Position numbers and translations under genes: made by a program. DNA of 64,000 nt. Source: Algoriphagus antarcticus. Lineage in GTDB: Bacteria; Bacteroidota; Bacteroidia; Cytophagales; Cyclobacteriaceae. This document shows positions 45,699 to 55,800 of the stretch, one piece after another (position 1 is the first letter of the stretch; each line of letters begins with the position of its first letter). The notes beneath the pieces were generated by a model, which saw only the letters and a program-made list of their open reading frames with translations, was not told the origin of the DNA and did no database searches. The stretch is taken from positions 1 through 64,000 of the forward strand of contig NZ_MSSW01000003.1 in assembly GCF_002150685.1 (NCBI RefSeq). The letters are read 5' to 3'.

Positions 45699-46331
45699 AT
45701 GAACATAGACCCAAAAAAATCAAGTGAAGCAAAGCATATCACCCTGCATAGCCAAGAAATAGTAAGAATTTTCGAAAGCAAGTCAGATTGTGAGATATGG
45801 ACAGCGTTCGATAAAGGCGATGAAATGGCCTTTAATTACCTCTATAGGATCTATGCACCTATTCTGTACCAGTATGGATTTCAATTTTCAAGAGACTCCT
45901 CGCTTATCCAGGATAGCATTCAGAATATTTTTATTTACCTGAGGAGCAAAAGAGGCGAACTCAGTGAAGTGGCTAATATTAAGGGGTACCTATATCGATC
46001 AATTCAGCGAGAGATTATCAAAAATCTAAAAGCAACAACCAAAAGAGACCAAATCAATTCTAGTGCTTTGGAGAATTCTTTTAAGATCGAGATCTCGCCC
46101 GAGACTTCCTTTATTCAAAGCGAAACAAATTCGCTGCGGAAAACTAAGCTTCAAAATGGCATTGATCAGTTGACATGTAAACAACGGAAAGCTCTTCTTC
46201 TCTTTTATCAAGAAGAATTAAGCTACAACGAAATTGCTCAAATTATGGATTTTAAAGAAGTAAAAACGGCTAGAAAACTGATTTATAGAGCAATCACAAG
46301 TTTAAAAGAGTTTATCAAACCAGCTAAGTAA
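45699..46331 (+). CDS. ECF RNA polymerase sigma factor (RpoE-type, SusCD-associated)
   Basis: This is an alternative sigma factor that should switch on the adjacent glycan uptake genes when released by FecR. The 210-aa protein has sigma region 2 (about residues 40-110, FNYLYRIYAPILYQYGFQF and SIQNIFIYLRSKR) and region 4 (about 150-205, LTCKQRKALLLFYQEELSYNEIA). The ATG at 45699 is chosen over the TTG one codon upstream. The gene is followed 4 bp later by FecR, the standard pairing. A stretch of about 25 extra N-terminal residues precedes region 2. Confidence 0.92.
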   Translation: MNIDPKKSSEAKHITLHSQEIVRIFESKSDCEIWTAFDKGDEMAFNYLYRIYAPILYQYGFQFSRDSSLIQDSIQNIFIYLRSKRGELSEVANIKGYLYRSIQREIIKNLKATTKRDQINSSALENSFKIEISPETSFIQSETNSLRKTKLQNGIDQLTCKQRKALLLFYQEELSYNEIAQIMDFKEVKTARKLIYRAITSLKEFIKPAK

Positions 46332-46335
46332 CCAC

Positions 46336-47385
46336 ATGTTTCAAGATAAGGACCACATAAAATTTAAAGATTACCAGCTTGAAGATTTCCTCACAGATGA
46401 ATTCTTCATTCAATGGGTCAAAAACCCGAATGAGAACACTACTCATTTTTGGGAAAAATGGATTGAAGCTAACGCTCAAAAAAAAGAAATAGTGATGCAG
46501 GCAGCTACATTCATCAGGTCAATTGACTATCAGGAAAAACACCTGATGAAGAATGAAATCTATTTGGAAGTTTTTGAAAAGATTATCAGAGTTGATCTCA
46601 AGGAGGTTTCTCAAAAAAAAAATTCCATAATCCCCTTTCATTGGAAGTCTATTCTCTCTCTTCGAAATATTGCCGCGATTCTCATTCTAACATTTTGTAG
46701 CTGGATTTTTTATTCATTGGCGTTCAAAAGATCGATTGTAAAAGAAGATCCTATCGAATGGATCACTAAGGTCAATAGAGCCGGAATAAAAACGGTTTTA
46801 ACGCTTGAGGACGGGAGCAGAATTCATCTGAACTCCAGCTCGAAAATCACTTATCCAAACCGATTTTCTGATACAATCCGATCGGTATTGTTAGAGGGAG
46901 AAGCATTCTTTGATGTGGCAGAAGAATCAAGACCATTTGTGGTGGACTTGGGAAAAGCTCAAATAGAAGTATTGGGCACCACCTTCAACGCCAAAAAATC
47001 ATCTGAAAACAAACTTGAAGTGGCTTTGGTCTCAGGAAAGGTAAAGGTAAACGACCGCAAAGGAAATCAAGTAATGCTCATGCCTTCGGAAATGCTGACG
47101 ATTCAGGCAGATGGAGAATTCCATAAGTCCAAATTTGACTCATTAGAAATAATTGGATGGAAAGACAAAATTTTGGTTTTCAGAGACGATGACTTTATTA
47201 CTGTAAAAAGTAAAATAGAAAATTGGTATGATGTGGAGGTAAAGCTCTCGGGTAAGTTAAGTACAACCTGGGCATACACGGGTAATTTCCACGATGAAAG
47301 CCTAAGAAATGTGCTAGAAGGGATCAAACAAACTTCAAAAATCAAGTATAAAATAAATGGCAAAAAAGTGGAATTATACAATTAA
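46336..47385 (+). CDS. FecR-type anti-sigma factor
   Basis: This inner-membrane regulator holds the ECF sigma factor until the SusC receptor with STN domain signals substrate. The 349-aa protein has a cytoplasmic N-terminus (about 1-110) and one membrane helix (111-130). The periplasmic FecR domain spans about 145-245 (TLEDGSRIHLNSSSKITYP, EGEAFFDVAEESRPFVV, LGTTFNAK), and a C-terminal DUF4974-like STN-interacting domain spans about 280-349. It is coupled to the sigma gene (4-bp gap) and followed by the susC leader hairpin. The assignment is firm. Confidence 0.93.
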   Translation: MFQDKDHIKFKDYQLEDFLTDEFFIQWVKNPNENTTHFWEKWIEANAQKKEIVMQAATFIRSIDYQEKHLMKNEIYLEVFEKIIRVDLKEVSQKKNSIIPFHWKSILSLRNIAAILILTFCSWIFYSLAFKRSIVKEDPIEWITKVNRAGIKTVLTLEDGSRIHLNSSSKITYPNRFSDTIRSVLLEGEAFFDVAEESRPFVVDLGKAQIEVLGTTFNAKKSSENKLEVALVSGKVKVNDRKGNQVMLMPSEMLTIQADGEFHKSKFDSLEIIGWKDKILVFRDDDFITVKSKIENWYDVEVKLSGKLSTTWAYTGNFHDESLRNVLEGIKQTSKIKYKINGKKVELYN

Positions 47386-47401
47386 CCCAAAACTTAGAAA
47401 T

Positions 47402-47455
47402 ATGGAAAATTCAAATTGCTCCTAATAAGCAGCCAATTCAAAGTGAATTGGCTGC
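47402..47455 (+). promoter_or_regulatory. susC leader: 7-codon ORF followed by a perfect hairpin
   Basis: An ATG at 47402 opens a seven-codon frame (MENSNCS) ending at 47425. At 47429-47455 a perfect 12-bp stem (GCAGCCAATTCA / TGAATTGGCTGC) with an AAG loop follows. There is no T tract. It lies between fecR and susC and could attenuate, process or stabilise the mRNA so that susC is expressed differently from fecR. The hairpin is certain; translation of the short frame is speculative. Confidence 0.55.
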
Positions 47456-47534
47456 CCTTAAAAATGCCTGTACTAGCGACAACCATTCCAGGCAAAAGTC
47501 CAAGTTTTTCTATTACTTAAACCATAACAATATT

Positions 47535-50500
47535 ATGAAAAAAAATATACGAAGACAACTAATTATGATGTCAAAAAAGGTGTTATACGCGTTCGTTTTT
47601 CAGTTGATTTTTTGTACTGTTTTGTTAGCAAACTCAGGCAATGCCCAGCGAAAAAATATCGAACAGGTTCGAGTTGATTTGAGCGAGGAAAATTCCTCCT
47701 TGCTCTCAATTTTCAATAAAATCGAACGGCAATCAGGTTTTGAGTTTACTTACAATTCCAGCACAGTAAATCTCAATCAAAAAGTTTCTGTCTTCTCAGA
47801 TAAAAACACTGTTTATAAAATTCTGCAAGACGTTTCGCTGAGCACTGGACTCCGATTTATACAAGTGAATGATAACATTCATGTCAAGGAGCGGGTAACC
47901 TCAGCTGAAGTAGACGTGAGTATCGCCATAAGAGAGAATATCGCTGTGTCAGGTATGGTGACTGACTCAAATGGGAATGGAATGCCCGGAGTGACTATTA
48001 TTATCAAAGGCACGACAAACGGAACGGTAACTGACCTAGACGGAAAATATCAAATCAATGCTGAAACTACCGATGTGTTGGTTTTCTCATTTATAGGCTA
48101 CTCCAACCAAGAGATTTTGGTTGGAAATCAAACTATGATAGATGTTTCCCTGACTGAAGATGCAACCAATCTTGAAGAAGTTATTGTGATTGGATATGGT
48201 GAGAAAAGTAGAAAGCTAATGACCGAGTCCATCGGAACCGTCAGTTCGGCAGAGATCAACAAATTGCCAATCGCCTCAGCAGATCAAGCTTTGCAGGGGC
48301 GTATTTCAGGAGTTCAGGTTACAGCTGTTGATGGTACACCAGGATCTCCGGTTTCGGTAAGAGTGCGAGGAGTAGGTACGGTGGGAAACACACAGCCTTT
48401 GTTCGTAGTGGATGGAGTGCCTGTAGGAAATAATTCAAGCGGAATAACCAATCCTCTTTCAACGATTAATCCAGCAGATATTGAAAGTATTTCTGTTTTG
48501 AAAGATGCTTCGGCATCAGCGGTATATGGAGTGAGAGCTGCCAATGGTGTAGTTTTGATTACCACCAAAAGAGGAAAGAAGGGAAAACCTACAGTCAATT
48601 TGGATTCCTACTACGGTGTTCAAAATATTACTCGGATTCCAGACTACATGAATACGAATCAATGGCTTGGACTGACTCAAGATGCCTATAATGCGGCAAA
48701 TACCCAGAATGGTTTGGCTCCCACAGATGCTGCTTATCAAGTATTGCATCCGGATCTACGAGAAGGAAGCCCGATTAGAAATAGGAATAATCAGCTTCAA
48801 TGGCGGGATCAGGCACTCAATCTGAATGCTCCGATTCAGAATCACAACGTAAGCGTATCTGGTGGTGGAGATAATTATAATTATTTTGTTTCAGGCGGAT
48901 TTTTTGGGCAAGAAGCTACGGTGCAAAAATATGATTTGAAACGCTATAATTTCCGAGCCAATTCAGATTTCAGAGTAAACAAAAGACTGAAAATCGGACA
49001 AACATTTACAGTTTCACATCAAGAGATTATTAGAGGCATTAATGGTGGAGGCGATGGTTTTCTGCTACAGAGTGCTTTGACAATGCCTCCATTCTTTAAT
49101 GTTTTCGAAGACCCATCAAATCCGATCCCCGGCAATCGATATGGCTATGACGGGAATAATGACCTCGGTGGGTTGACGATAGGAAATCAAGTAGGTATAA
49201 ATCAAATCGTGAATAATAATGATCGACTTACTAGAATGTTAGGAAGCATTTATGCTGAACTGGAGATTTTTAAAGGGTTGACCTATAGGTCTGTTTACTC
49301 CATGGATTTTAGTAATAACAGAGATGATTCTTGGAGACCTGAGTATTTGGTTTCAGAAATGGGATTGAATAGACCGGGCAATCAATTCAATGATTCTCGA
49401 GGTGAAGGGTATACTCAAGTCTTTACAAACACACTTAATTACTTCAAAGAAATAGGCAAACACTCTGTTGACATACTCGCAGGTATGGAGTATCAAAAAA
49501 ACAGATCCACTTCACTTTCAGTCCAAGGAAGTGATTTTATAAGTAATTCTAAAGATTTCTATGAAGTGGTCAAGAATGGTAGAGGAGATCCAAATATAGG
49601 AGGCGGAGCGGGTCAGTTTGCTTTTGTCGGATATTTAGGACGTATTTCCTATAACTATGATGATAAATATTTGCTTACAGGAACAATCAGAAGAGACGGT
49701 ACAAGTACTTTCTCGGCTGAAGATAACCGAAGATGGGGGACCTTTCCTTCTTTCTCGGGCGCCTATAGAATTAGCCAAGAGGATTTTTTCCCAAAATCCG
49801 GAATTATTTCTGAGATGAAAATCAGAGGAAGCTGGGGTCAACTTGGTAACTCAAATACGGCGGCTTATCCACATATATTCAGGGTGTCAACTACTCCTGA
49901 TTACGGAAGTGGAAGTACCACTATCCAAGCACCTGTTCCTATCAATTTTGTCAATAAAAATGTAAGATGGGAAACAGTCGAGACGATCGATTTTGGCGTT
50001 GACCTGGGACTTTTTAATAACAAAGTTGATCTTTTGGTTACTTATTATAACAGGACTACCAAAGACTTCCTGTATTCTCTACCATTGCCTAATTCTACAG
50101 GTTTTGGAAGTACGCCTGTAAATCTTGGCAGAGTGAGCAACAAAGGAATCGAGATAGAGCTTGGCTACAGTAAGACGTTTTCCAATGGAATCCAACTTTC
50201 GTTAAACGGTAATTTCACCACAGTACAGAATAGGCTGGAAGAACTTGCGCCTGGAATCGAGGAATTCACATCAGATGCCAACTATCGAACAGCTGTAGGT
50301 CAACCAATTGGTTATTTCTTTGGATATAAAACTGACGGTATTTATCAGACCCAGGCAGAAATCGATGCCATTTTCACTGGAGGTTTTGTAGATAAAAATT
50401 CTCCCCAAAATCCTAGACCTGGTGATGTCAAGTTTTTGGATATTAATGGTCCGGGTGCTGATGGACAGCAGTTTTCCGGTGAACCAGACGGGGTCATAGA

Positions 50501-51047
50501 TTTCAATGATAGAACCTATCTAGGAAAAACTATCCCGTCTTATTTCTATGGGTTAAATATTGGATTGAATTACAAAGCATTCGATTTGTCCATGCTATGG
50601 CAAGGAGTAGGGGATGTCCAAGTATTCAATCAAGTAAGACAGGATAACCTGAATCTGGAAGGTGGCGGAAGAAATATGCTAACCGAAGGCTTGAATAGAT
50701 GGACTGGTCCGGGTACAAGCAATGATGTTCCCAGGGCTATAAACGGCGACCCAAATCAAAACTTCAGATTTTCTGATAAGTTCGTTGAGGATGCAGGATT
50801 TGTCCGATTACGAAATATTCAGATAGGCTACACTGTTCCTAAGACTGTACTTAACAAGTTAGAGGGTTTCTCCAGTGGAAGAATTTACCTGGCTGCATCC
50901 AATTTATTGACTATTACGAACTACACGGGTATGGATCCTGAGGTTTTGACGTTTGGCTCCAACTCTAACCAAATAGGTGCTGGAACTGATAGAGGAAATA
51001 TGCCACAGCCTCGCATCTTTCAAATGGGAATCCAACTTCAATTTTAA
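47535..51047 (+). CDS. SusC/RagA TonB-linked transporter with STN signalling domain
   Basis: This is an outer-membrane glycan importer and signal transducer. From ATG 47535 it has 1170 aa; the TTG at 47448 lies in the leader hairpin and is rejected. A signal peptide ends near NSGNAQ (residue 38). It is followed by a secretin/TonB short N-terminal (STN) domain (about 45-119), a carboxypeptidase-regulatory domain (about 138-205), a plug (EEVIVIGYGEKSRKL, near 214) and a barrel ending in IFQMGIQLQF. The STN domain contacts FecR to release the ECF sigma factor encoded upstream. The SusD partner starts 19 bp downstream. Substrate unknown, possibly beta-mannan or a related hemicellulose given the nearby GH5 enzyme. 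Confidence 0.95.
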   Translation: MKKNIRRQLIMMSKKVLYAFVFQLIFCTVLLANSGNAQRKNIEQVRVDLSEENSSLLSIFNKIERQSGFEFTYNSSTVNLNQKVSVFSDKNTVYKILQDVSLSTGLRFIQVNDNIHVKERVTSAEVDVSIAIRENIAVSGMVTDSNGNGMPGVTIIIKGTTNGTVTDLDGKYQINAETTDVLVFSFIGYSNQEILVGNQTMIDVSLTEDATNLEEVIVIGYGEKSRKLMTESIGTVSSAEINKLPIASADQALQGRISGVQVTAVDGTPGSPVSVRVRGVGTVGNTQPLFVVDGVPVGNNSSGITNPLSTINPADIESISVLKDASASAVYGVRAANGVVLITTKRGKKGKPTVNLDSYYGVQNITRIPDYMNTNQWLGLTQDAYNAANTQNGLAPTDAAYQVLHPDLREGSPIRNRNNQLQWRDQALNLNAPIQNHNVSVSGGGDNYNYFVSGGFFGQEATVQKYDLKRYNFRANSDFRVNKRLKIGQTFTVSHQEIIRGINGGGDGFLLQSALTMPPFFNVFEDPSNPIPGNRYGYDGNNDLGGLTIGNQVGINQIVNNNDRLTRMLGSIYAELEIFKGLTYRSVYSMDFSNNRDDSWRPEYLVSEMGLNRPGNQFNDSRGEGYTQVFTNTLNYFKEIGKHSVDILAGMEYQKNRSTSLSVQGSDFISNSKDFYEVVKNGRGDPNIGGGAGQFAFVGYLGRISYNYDDKYLLTGTIRRDGTSTFSAEDNRRWGTFPSFSGAYRISQEDFFPKSGIISEMKIRGSWGQLGNSNTAAYPHIFRVSTTPDYGSGSTTIQAPVPINFVNKNVRWETVETIDFGVDLGLFNNKVDLLVTYYNRTTKDFLYSLPLPNSTGFGSTPVNLGRVSNKGIEIELGYSKTFSNGIQLSLNGNFTTVQNRLEELAPGIEEFTSDANYRTAVGQPIGYFFGYKTDGIYQTQAEIDAIFTGGFVDKNSPQNPRPGDVKFLDINGPGADGQQFSGEPDGVIDFNDRTYLGKTIPSYFYGLNIGLNYKAFDLSMLWQGVGDVQVFNQVRQDNLNLEGGGRNMLTEGLNRWTGPGTSNDVPRAINGDPNQNFRFSDKFVEDAGFVRLRNIQIGYTVPKTVLNKLEGFSSGRIYLAASNLLTITNYTGMDPEVLTFGSNSNQIGAGTDRGNMPQPRIFQMGIQLQF

Positions 51048-51065
51048 AACTTAAAATCTAAACGC

Positions 51066-52607
51066 ATGAAAACTAAAATATTATCAAGTTTGCTGATTCT
51101 AAGTTTAGGAATTGGCTTTGGATGTGATGACAAATTAGATCTACCACCGCTGGGTGAATTGAATTCGGAGACCTTCTATAAGACTGTAGAAGATTTTGAA
51201 GCGGCATCATTGGGTCCATATAGTACCCTTCTCAATTTCTATTTCGATCAAAATGGACAAGGGCACTACAACGGAATAGAATATCCCTCTGACGATACTC
51301 GTCATGGAGGACAAGGTGTGAATAATAACAACGACTTTATCTGGCTTCCAAATAATGGAGACTTTGCATGGTTATATTCTCAGAGTTATAAAGGAATCAT
51401 GAGAGCTAATGTGATTCTGAACGAAGTGCCAAATGCTGATATGGTTGATCAAGAAAAGGCAAGGTTTGAGGCTGAGGCTAAGTTCCTCAGAGCTTACTTT
51501 TACTTTTTGCTTGCAAATAATTGGGGAAATCCACCATTGATTTCTGAATTGACCACCACATTGGAAGGTGCTCAAGTGGGTAATAGTCAGCCTGGTGAAG
51601 TTCTCAATCTGGTAGAGACTGATTTGATTTTTGCAAAAGAGAATCTTCCTCGCTCCTGGACAGGTACTGATTTGGGTAGAGCCACTGCCGGTGCGGCACA
51701 GGCACTTTTGGGTAAAGTCTATTTATACAGAGAGAAATACTCGCAAGCAGCGGTAGAGTTAAACGCCGTTATCGGCAGCGGCACCTATACTCTTCTGGAT
51801 AAATTTGGAGATAACTTCAGGGAGTCACTGGAAAACAACCGAGAGTCGCTTTTTGAGATTCAGTTTACCCGTGGTGATTTCAACACATGGCTACCTGCTG
51901 ATTTCGGATTGGAAGGAAATCAAAATGTAGGGCATGCCGGTACGGGCAGAGCAATCGTATTTAGAGCATCTTGCTTCTTGGGTATTTGCGCTCCAGGCGC
52001 CAATGGCCAAGGATATGGTAGAATGCATGCGACCAAGAGTTTGCAAAAAGAGTTTGAGCAGGGTGATCCGCGAATTATCTCAACTATTTATCGTCAAGGT
52101 GATCCGTATTTTGGAAGTAGTTTTGATTCACTTTGGTCTATCACCGGTGCGACTCCCTCCAAATATTTGATGGACTATATTTCTTACGATCAACCAAATG
52201 CAGGCACAAACAATGAACGAGTGATCCGACTGGCAGATGTATTTCTTATGGCAGCTGAAGCTGAGCTTTTAGGAAATAATAATGTGTCTAAAGCGGCAGA
52301 ATATGTGAACATAGTCCGAAATCGAGCCGATCCTACAGGAGCTATATTGGCGCCAAGATCAGCGGCAATATCCCCTGATGCGATGTTGAAATTCATCATG
52401 CATGAGCGTAGAGTGGAATTGGCCTTTGAGGGACATCGCTACGCAGATCTGGTCAGATGGCACAATGCAAGTATCATAGATATCCCCAATGATATTGATT
52501 TTGGAAATCCCGGAAACCAAAATTGGAATGAAACATACTTGCTCAAACCATATCCCCAGCGAGAACTTGATCTTGTGCAAAGTCTTTCTCAAAATCCAGG
52601 CTATTGA
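51066..52607 (+). CDS. SusD/RagB family glycan-binding lipoprotein
   Basis: This is the cognate lid of the SusC at 47535. The 513-aa protein has a lipoprotein signal (lipobox GFGC, Cys20) and TPR-like helices with ARFEAEAKFLRAYFYFLLAN. Typical late motifs ADVFLMAAEAELL and HERRVELAFEGHRYADLVRW are present, and the terminal NPGY is standard for the family. It is cotranscribed with susC and followed by a hairpin with a GAAA tetraloop at 52622-52649. The assignment is firm; the ligand is not. Confidence 0.95.
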   Translation: MKTKILSSLLILSLGIGFGCDDKLDLPPLGELNSETFYKTVEDFEAASLGPYSTLLNFYFDQNGQGHYNGIEYPSDDTRHGGQGVNNNNDFIWLPNNGDFAWLYSQSYKGIMRANVILNEVPNADMVDQEKARFEAEAKFLRAYFYFLLANNWGNPPLISELTTTLEGAQVGNSQPGEVLNLVETDLIFAKENLPRSWTGTDLGRATAGAAQALLGKVYLYREKYSQAAVELNAVIGSGTYTLLDKFGDNFRESLENNRESLFEIQFTRGDFNTWLPADFGLEGNQNVGHAGTGRAIVFRASCFLGICAPGANGQGYGRMHATKSLQKEFEQGDPRIISTIYRQGDPYFGSSFDSLWSITGATPSKYLMDYISYDQPNAGTNNERVIRLADVFLMAAEAELLGNNNVSKAAEYVNIVRNRADPTGAILAPRSAAISPDAMLKFIMHERRVELAFEGHRYADLVRWHNASIIDIPNDIDFGNPGNQNWNETYLLKPYPQRELDLVQSLSQNPGY

Positions 52608-52621
52608 TTTGAAAATAAGTT

Positions 52622-52649
52622 GAAGAGGTAGGAGAAATCCTACTTCTTC
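52622..52649 (+). terminator. Hairpin with GAAA tetraloop after susD
   Basis: A 12-bp stem (GAAGAGGTAGGA / TCCTACTTCTTC, one G-T pair) with a GAAA tetraloop begins 15 nt after the susD stop. There is no T tract, so partial termination or mRNA protection is as likely as full termination before the FG-GAP gene. Confidence 0.6.
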
Positions 52650-52860
52650 ATTAGTAAATATGTGTTGCCGCAAAGCTGCACATAGCCAAATTTGTTATTG
52701 ATTTGATTTGAAAAATCCCTCCCGATATTCGGGACAGGCTCTTGCCCCCTTTGAAAAATGGGAAATTTGCTCCCTTTCCAATCAAGATTTTGTTTTAATT
52801 CCTTAAGTGCACTTATGAGAAGAAACATATTAGTAAATAGTCAATTCGTAAATCGTCTCT

Positions 52861-55800
52861 GTGAAAAAAACTCTACTTGCCTTTAGTTTTATTTCGATAC
52901 TGATTAGCTGTAATGATTTGGATAAAGAAGTATTTCGAAAGATTTCTCCTGAAGACTCCGGGATTCATTTTTCTAACGATCTAGTTCTGTCAGACTCCTT
53001 CAATGCAATCGAATTTGAATATGTCTACAATGGCGCCGGACTGGGAGTTGCAGATTTTGACCAAGATGGCTGGATGGATGTTTTTTTTGCCGGAAACCAG
53101 GTTTCTAATCAGCTCTATCACAATATCAAAGGAAAAAAATTTCAGGATATCACTGATGCTGCTGGACTTGGAGGAAACTCTGACTGGTGTACAGGAGTCA
53201 GCATTGTAGATATCAACCAAGACGGATTTCCGGACATTTATGTCAGCGTAGCGGGATTTGAAAAGAATGCAACTCGTAATTTATTGTACATAAATCAAGG
53301 TGATCTGACTTTCACGGAAGAGGCAGCTAGCTATGGCATAGATGACTCAGGATATGGAACTCAGGCCGTATTTTTTGATTATGACAAAGATGGCGACTTG
53401 GATCTGTATGTATTAAACAATGCATTGGAGACTTATAATAGGGGAAACATCAAACCAAAAGTCGTCGACGGATCAGCTGCAAGTAATGATCGGCTCTACC
53501 GAAATGATGGCCTGAAAAGATTTACAGACGTAACCCTATCCGCCGGAATACTGAAAGAAGGTTGGGGATTGGGCGTTTCCGTTTCAGATTTAAATGGTGA
53601 TGATTGGCCTGATATCTATGTGTCAAATGACTTTCTGTCAAACGACCTGCTCTATATCAATCAACAAGACGGAACCTTCCTAGACGAGATTACCGATCGA
53701 CTTTCCCATCAAAGCTTGAATGGTATGGGCAATGATGTGGCAGATTACAACAACGATGGATGGCCCGATATCGTGGTGTTGGATATGCTTCCTGCGGATA
53801 ATTTTCGTGAAAAAATGATGTTACTACCCACCAGTTACAATCAGTTTAAAATGAATCTTCACGAATCTTACCAACCTCAATATGTGCGAAATACCCTTCA
53901 GCTAAATCAGGGCGGGAAATTCAGCGAAATTGGTCAATTGGCAGGAATCGCAAAAACCGATTGGAGTTGGGCAAGCTTGTTTGCAGATTTTGATCTGGAT
54001 GGACAGAAGGATCTTTTTATCACTAATGGCTATCGCAAGGATGTGACCAATCTGGACTACATCGTCTATTCCAATAATACCTCAGCATTTGGTACACCTG
54101 AGGCAAAGCGGGAGGAGATTCTCAAGGAAATGAATCTTCTCGAAGGCGTGAATCTCCACAACTTTATTTTTCAAAATCAAGGAGATTTGACATTCAAAGA
54201 TCAAAGCTTGAACTGGGGAATGGAAGAAGAAACATTCTCCAACGGTGCGGTCTATGTAGATTATGACAATGATGGCGATCTGGATCTGATCGTAAACAAT
54301 ATTGATCAAAAGGCCTCAATCCATGAGAATCGAACGCTGGAAGCAAGGTCTCCCAATTCAAACTATATAACTATCAATCTTAAGGGGTCAAAAGGTAATA
54401 TTGATGCCTTGGGAGCAAAAGTCTGGCTGGAGACTCAGAGTGGCTTCCAGTTTCTTGAAAAATACCCCGTTCGTGGGTATAAATCATCGGTAGATCCCAG
54501 ATTGAATTTTGGATGGAAAATAGATGATCCTTTGGTCGCTCTTTGGGTGAAATGGCCAGATGGTAAAATTCAATCTGCATTCAATACCGCTTACAACAAG
54601 ATCGTTGAAATTGAGTATGCTCCCAACCAAACTGTATTGCCAGAGCATCTAACGGTTAGTTCCAAAAAGATTTTCATCGAAGCAGAAGTGAAAGGGCTGG
54701 ACTATACTCATGCAGAACCCGATTACAATGATTTTCAAGTGCAGGGGGCCTTGCCAAGAAAGTATTCCTCAGATGGCCCAGTGTCAGAAGTTGGAGACTT
54801 GGATGGTGATGGCTTGGATGATCTAATCGTGGGAGGTAGCGTGGGCGAATCCACTTCTATCTTCTTTCATAATGCGGATGATTCATTTACAAGATTGAGT
54901 CTGGAGGAGACCATTCCTTTTCATGATTCCGGAATAGCAATTTTAGATGCAGATCGAGATGGAAATATGGACTTGGTTCTGCTATCAGGAGGCAACCGGT
55001 TTGAAGTAGGAGACAAGCATTATGAAACAAGACTCTACCTAGGCAAAGGGAACCGCAAGTTTGAGCGGGATGTATCAGCGATTCCTCAATCCCCAAATAA
55101 TTCGGCAGTAATTAAAGCAAGTGATATTGATCAAGATGGTGATCTGGATTTAGTGATTGGCGGAAGTATTCTGCCTGGCTATTTTCCGATGAGCTCTGAT
55201 AGTTATGTGCTTATCAACCAGTCTGGGAAGTTTTCCAGAGTCGACTTTCAGTTGGATCAAGGACTTGGCAAAATTGGAATTGTGGGAGATATTGAACTGG
55301 TTGATTTGGATCAGGACGGATTTGATGATTTGGTCCTAGTTGAGGAATGGGGTAAGGTAAGAATATTTCAAAACCGAAATGGACAGTTTTTTGAAATCGG
55401 AATGGATCTTTCTCACAGACTTGGTGGCGGTTGGTGGAGGAGCGTCACCACAGCTGACTTTGATCAAGATGGGGATATGGATTTGATTTTGGGAAATCTG
55501 GGAGATAATCAATTGGATCAGCCCAGACTGGAAAGACCTGTTCGTCTGTACTATGGTGATTTTGATCTCAATGGCACAAGAGACCAGGTTTTGACCTATT
55601 TCAATGCTGAAAATGAGGTGGTCAAGTATCCAAGAGATTTATTGATCGCCCAAATTCCAGTAATTAAAAAAAGATTTCCCGATTATAACAGCTATGCAAT
55701 CGCAGATCTCAAGCGTACTTTTCGAGCCGATGAGCTGGCACTTGCCCGTAGGTATGAGGTGACGAACTCTTCCTCTTATTATTTGGAAAATTTGGGCGAC

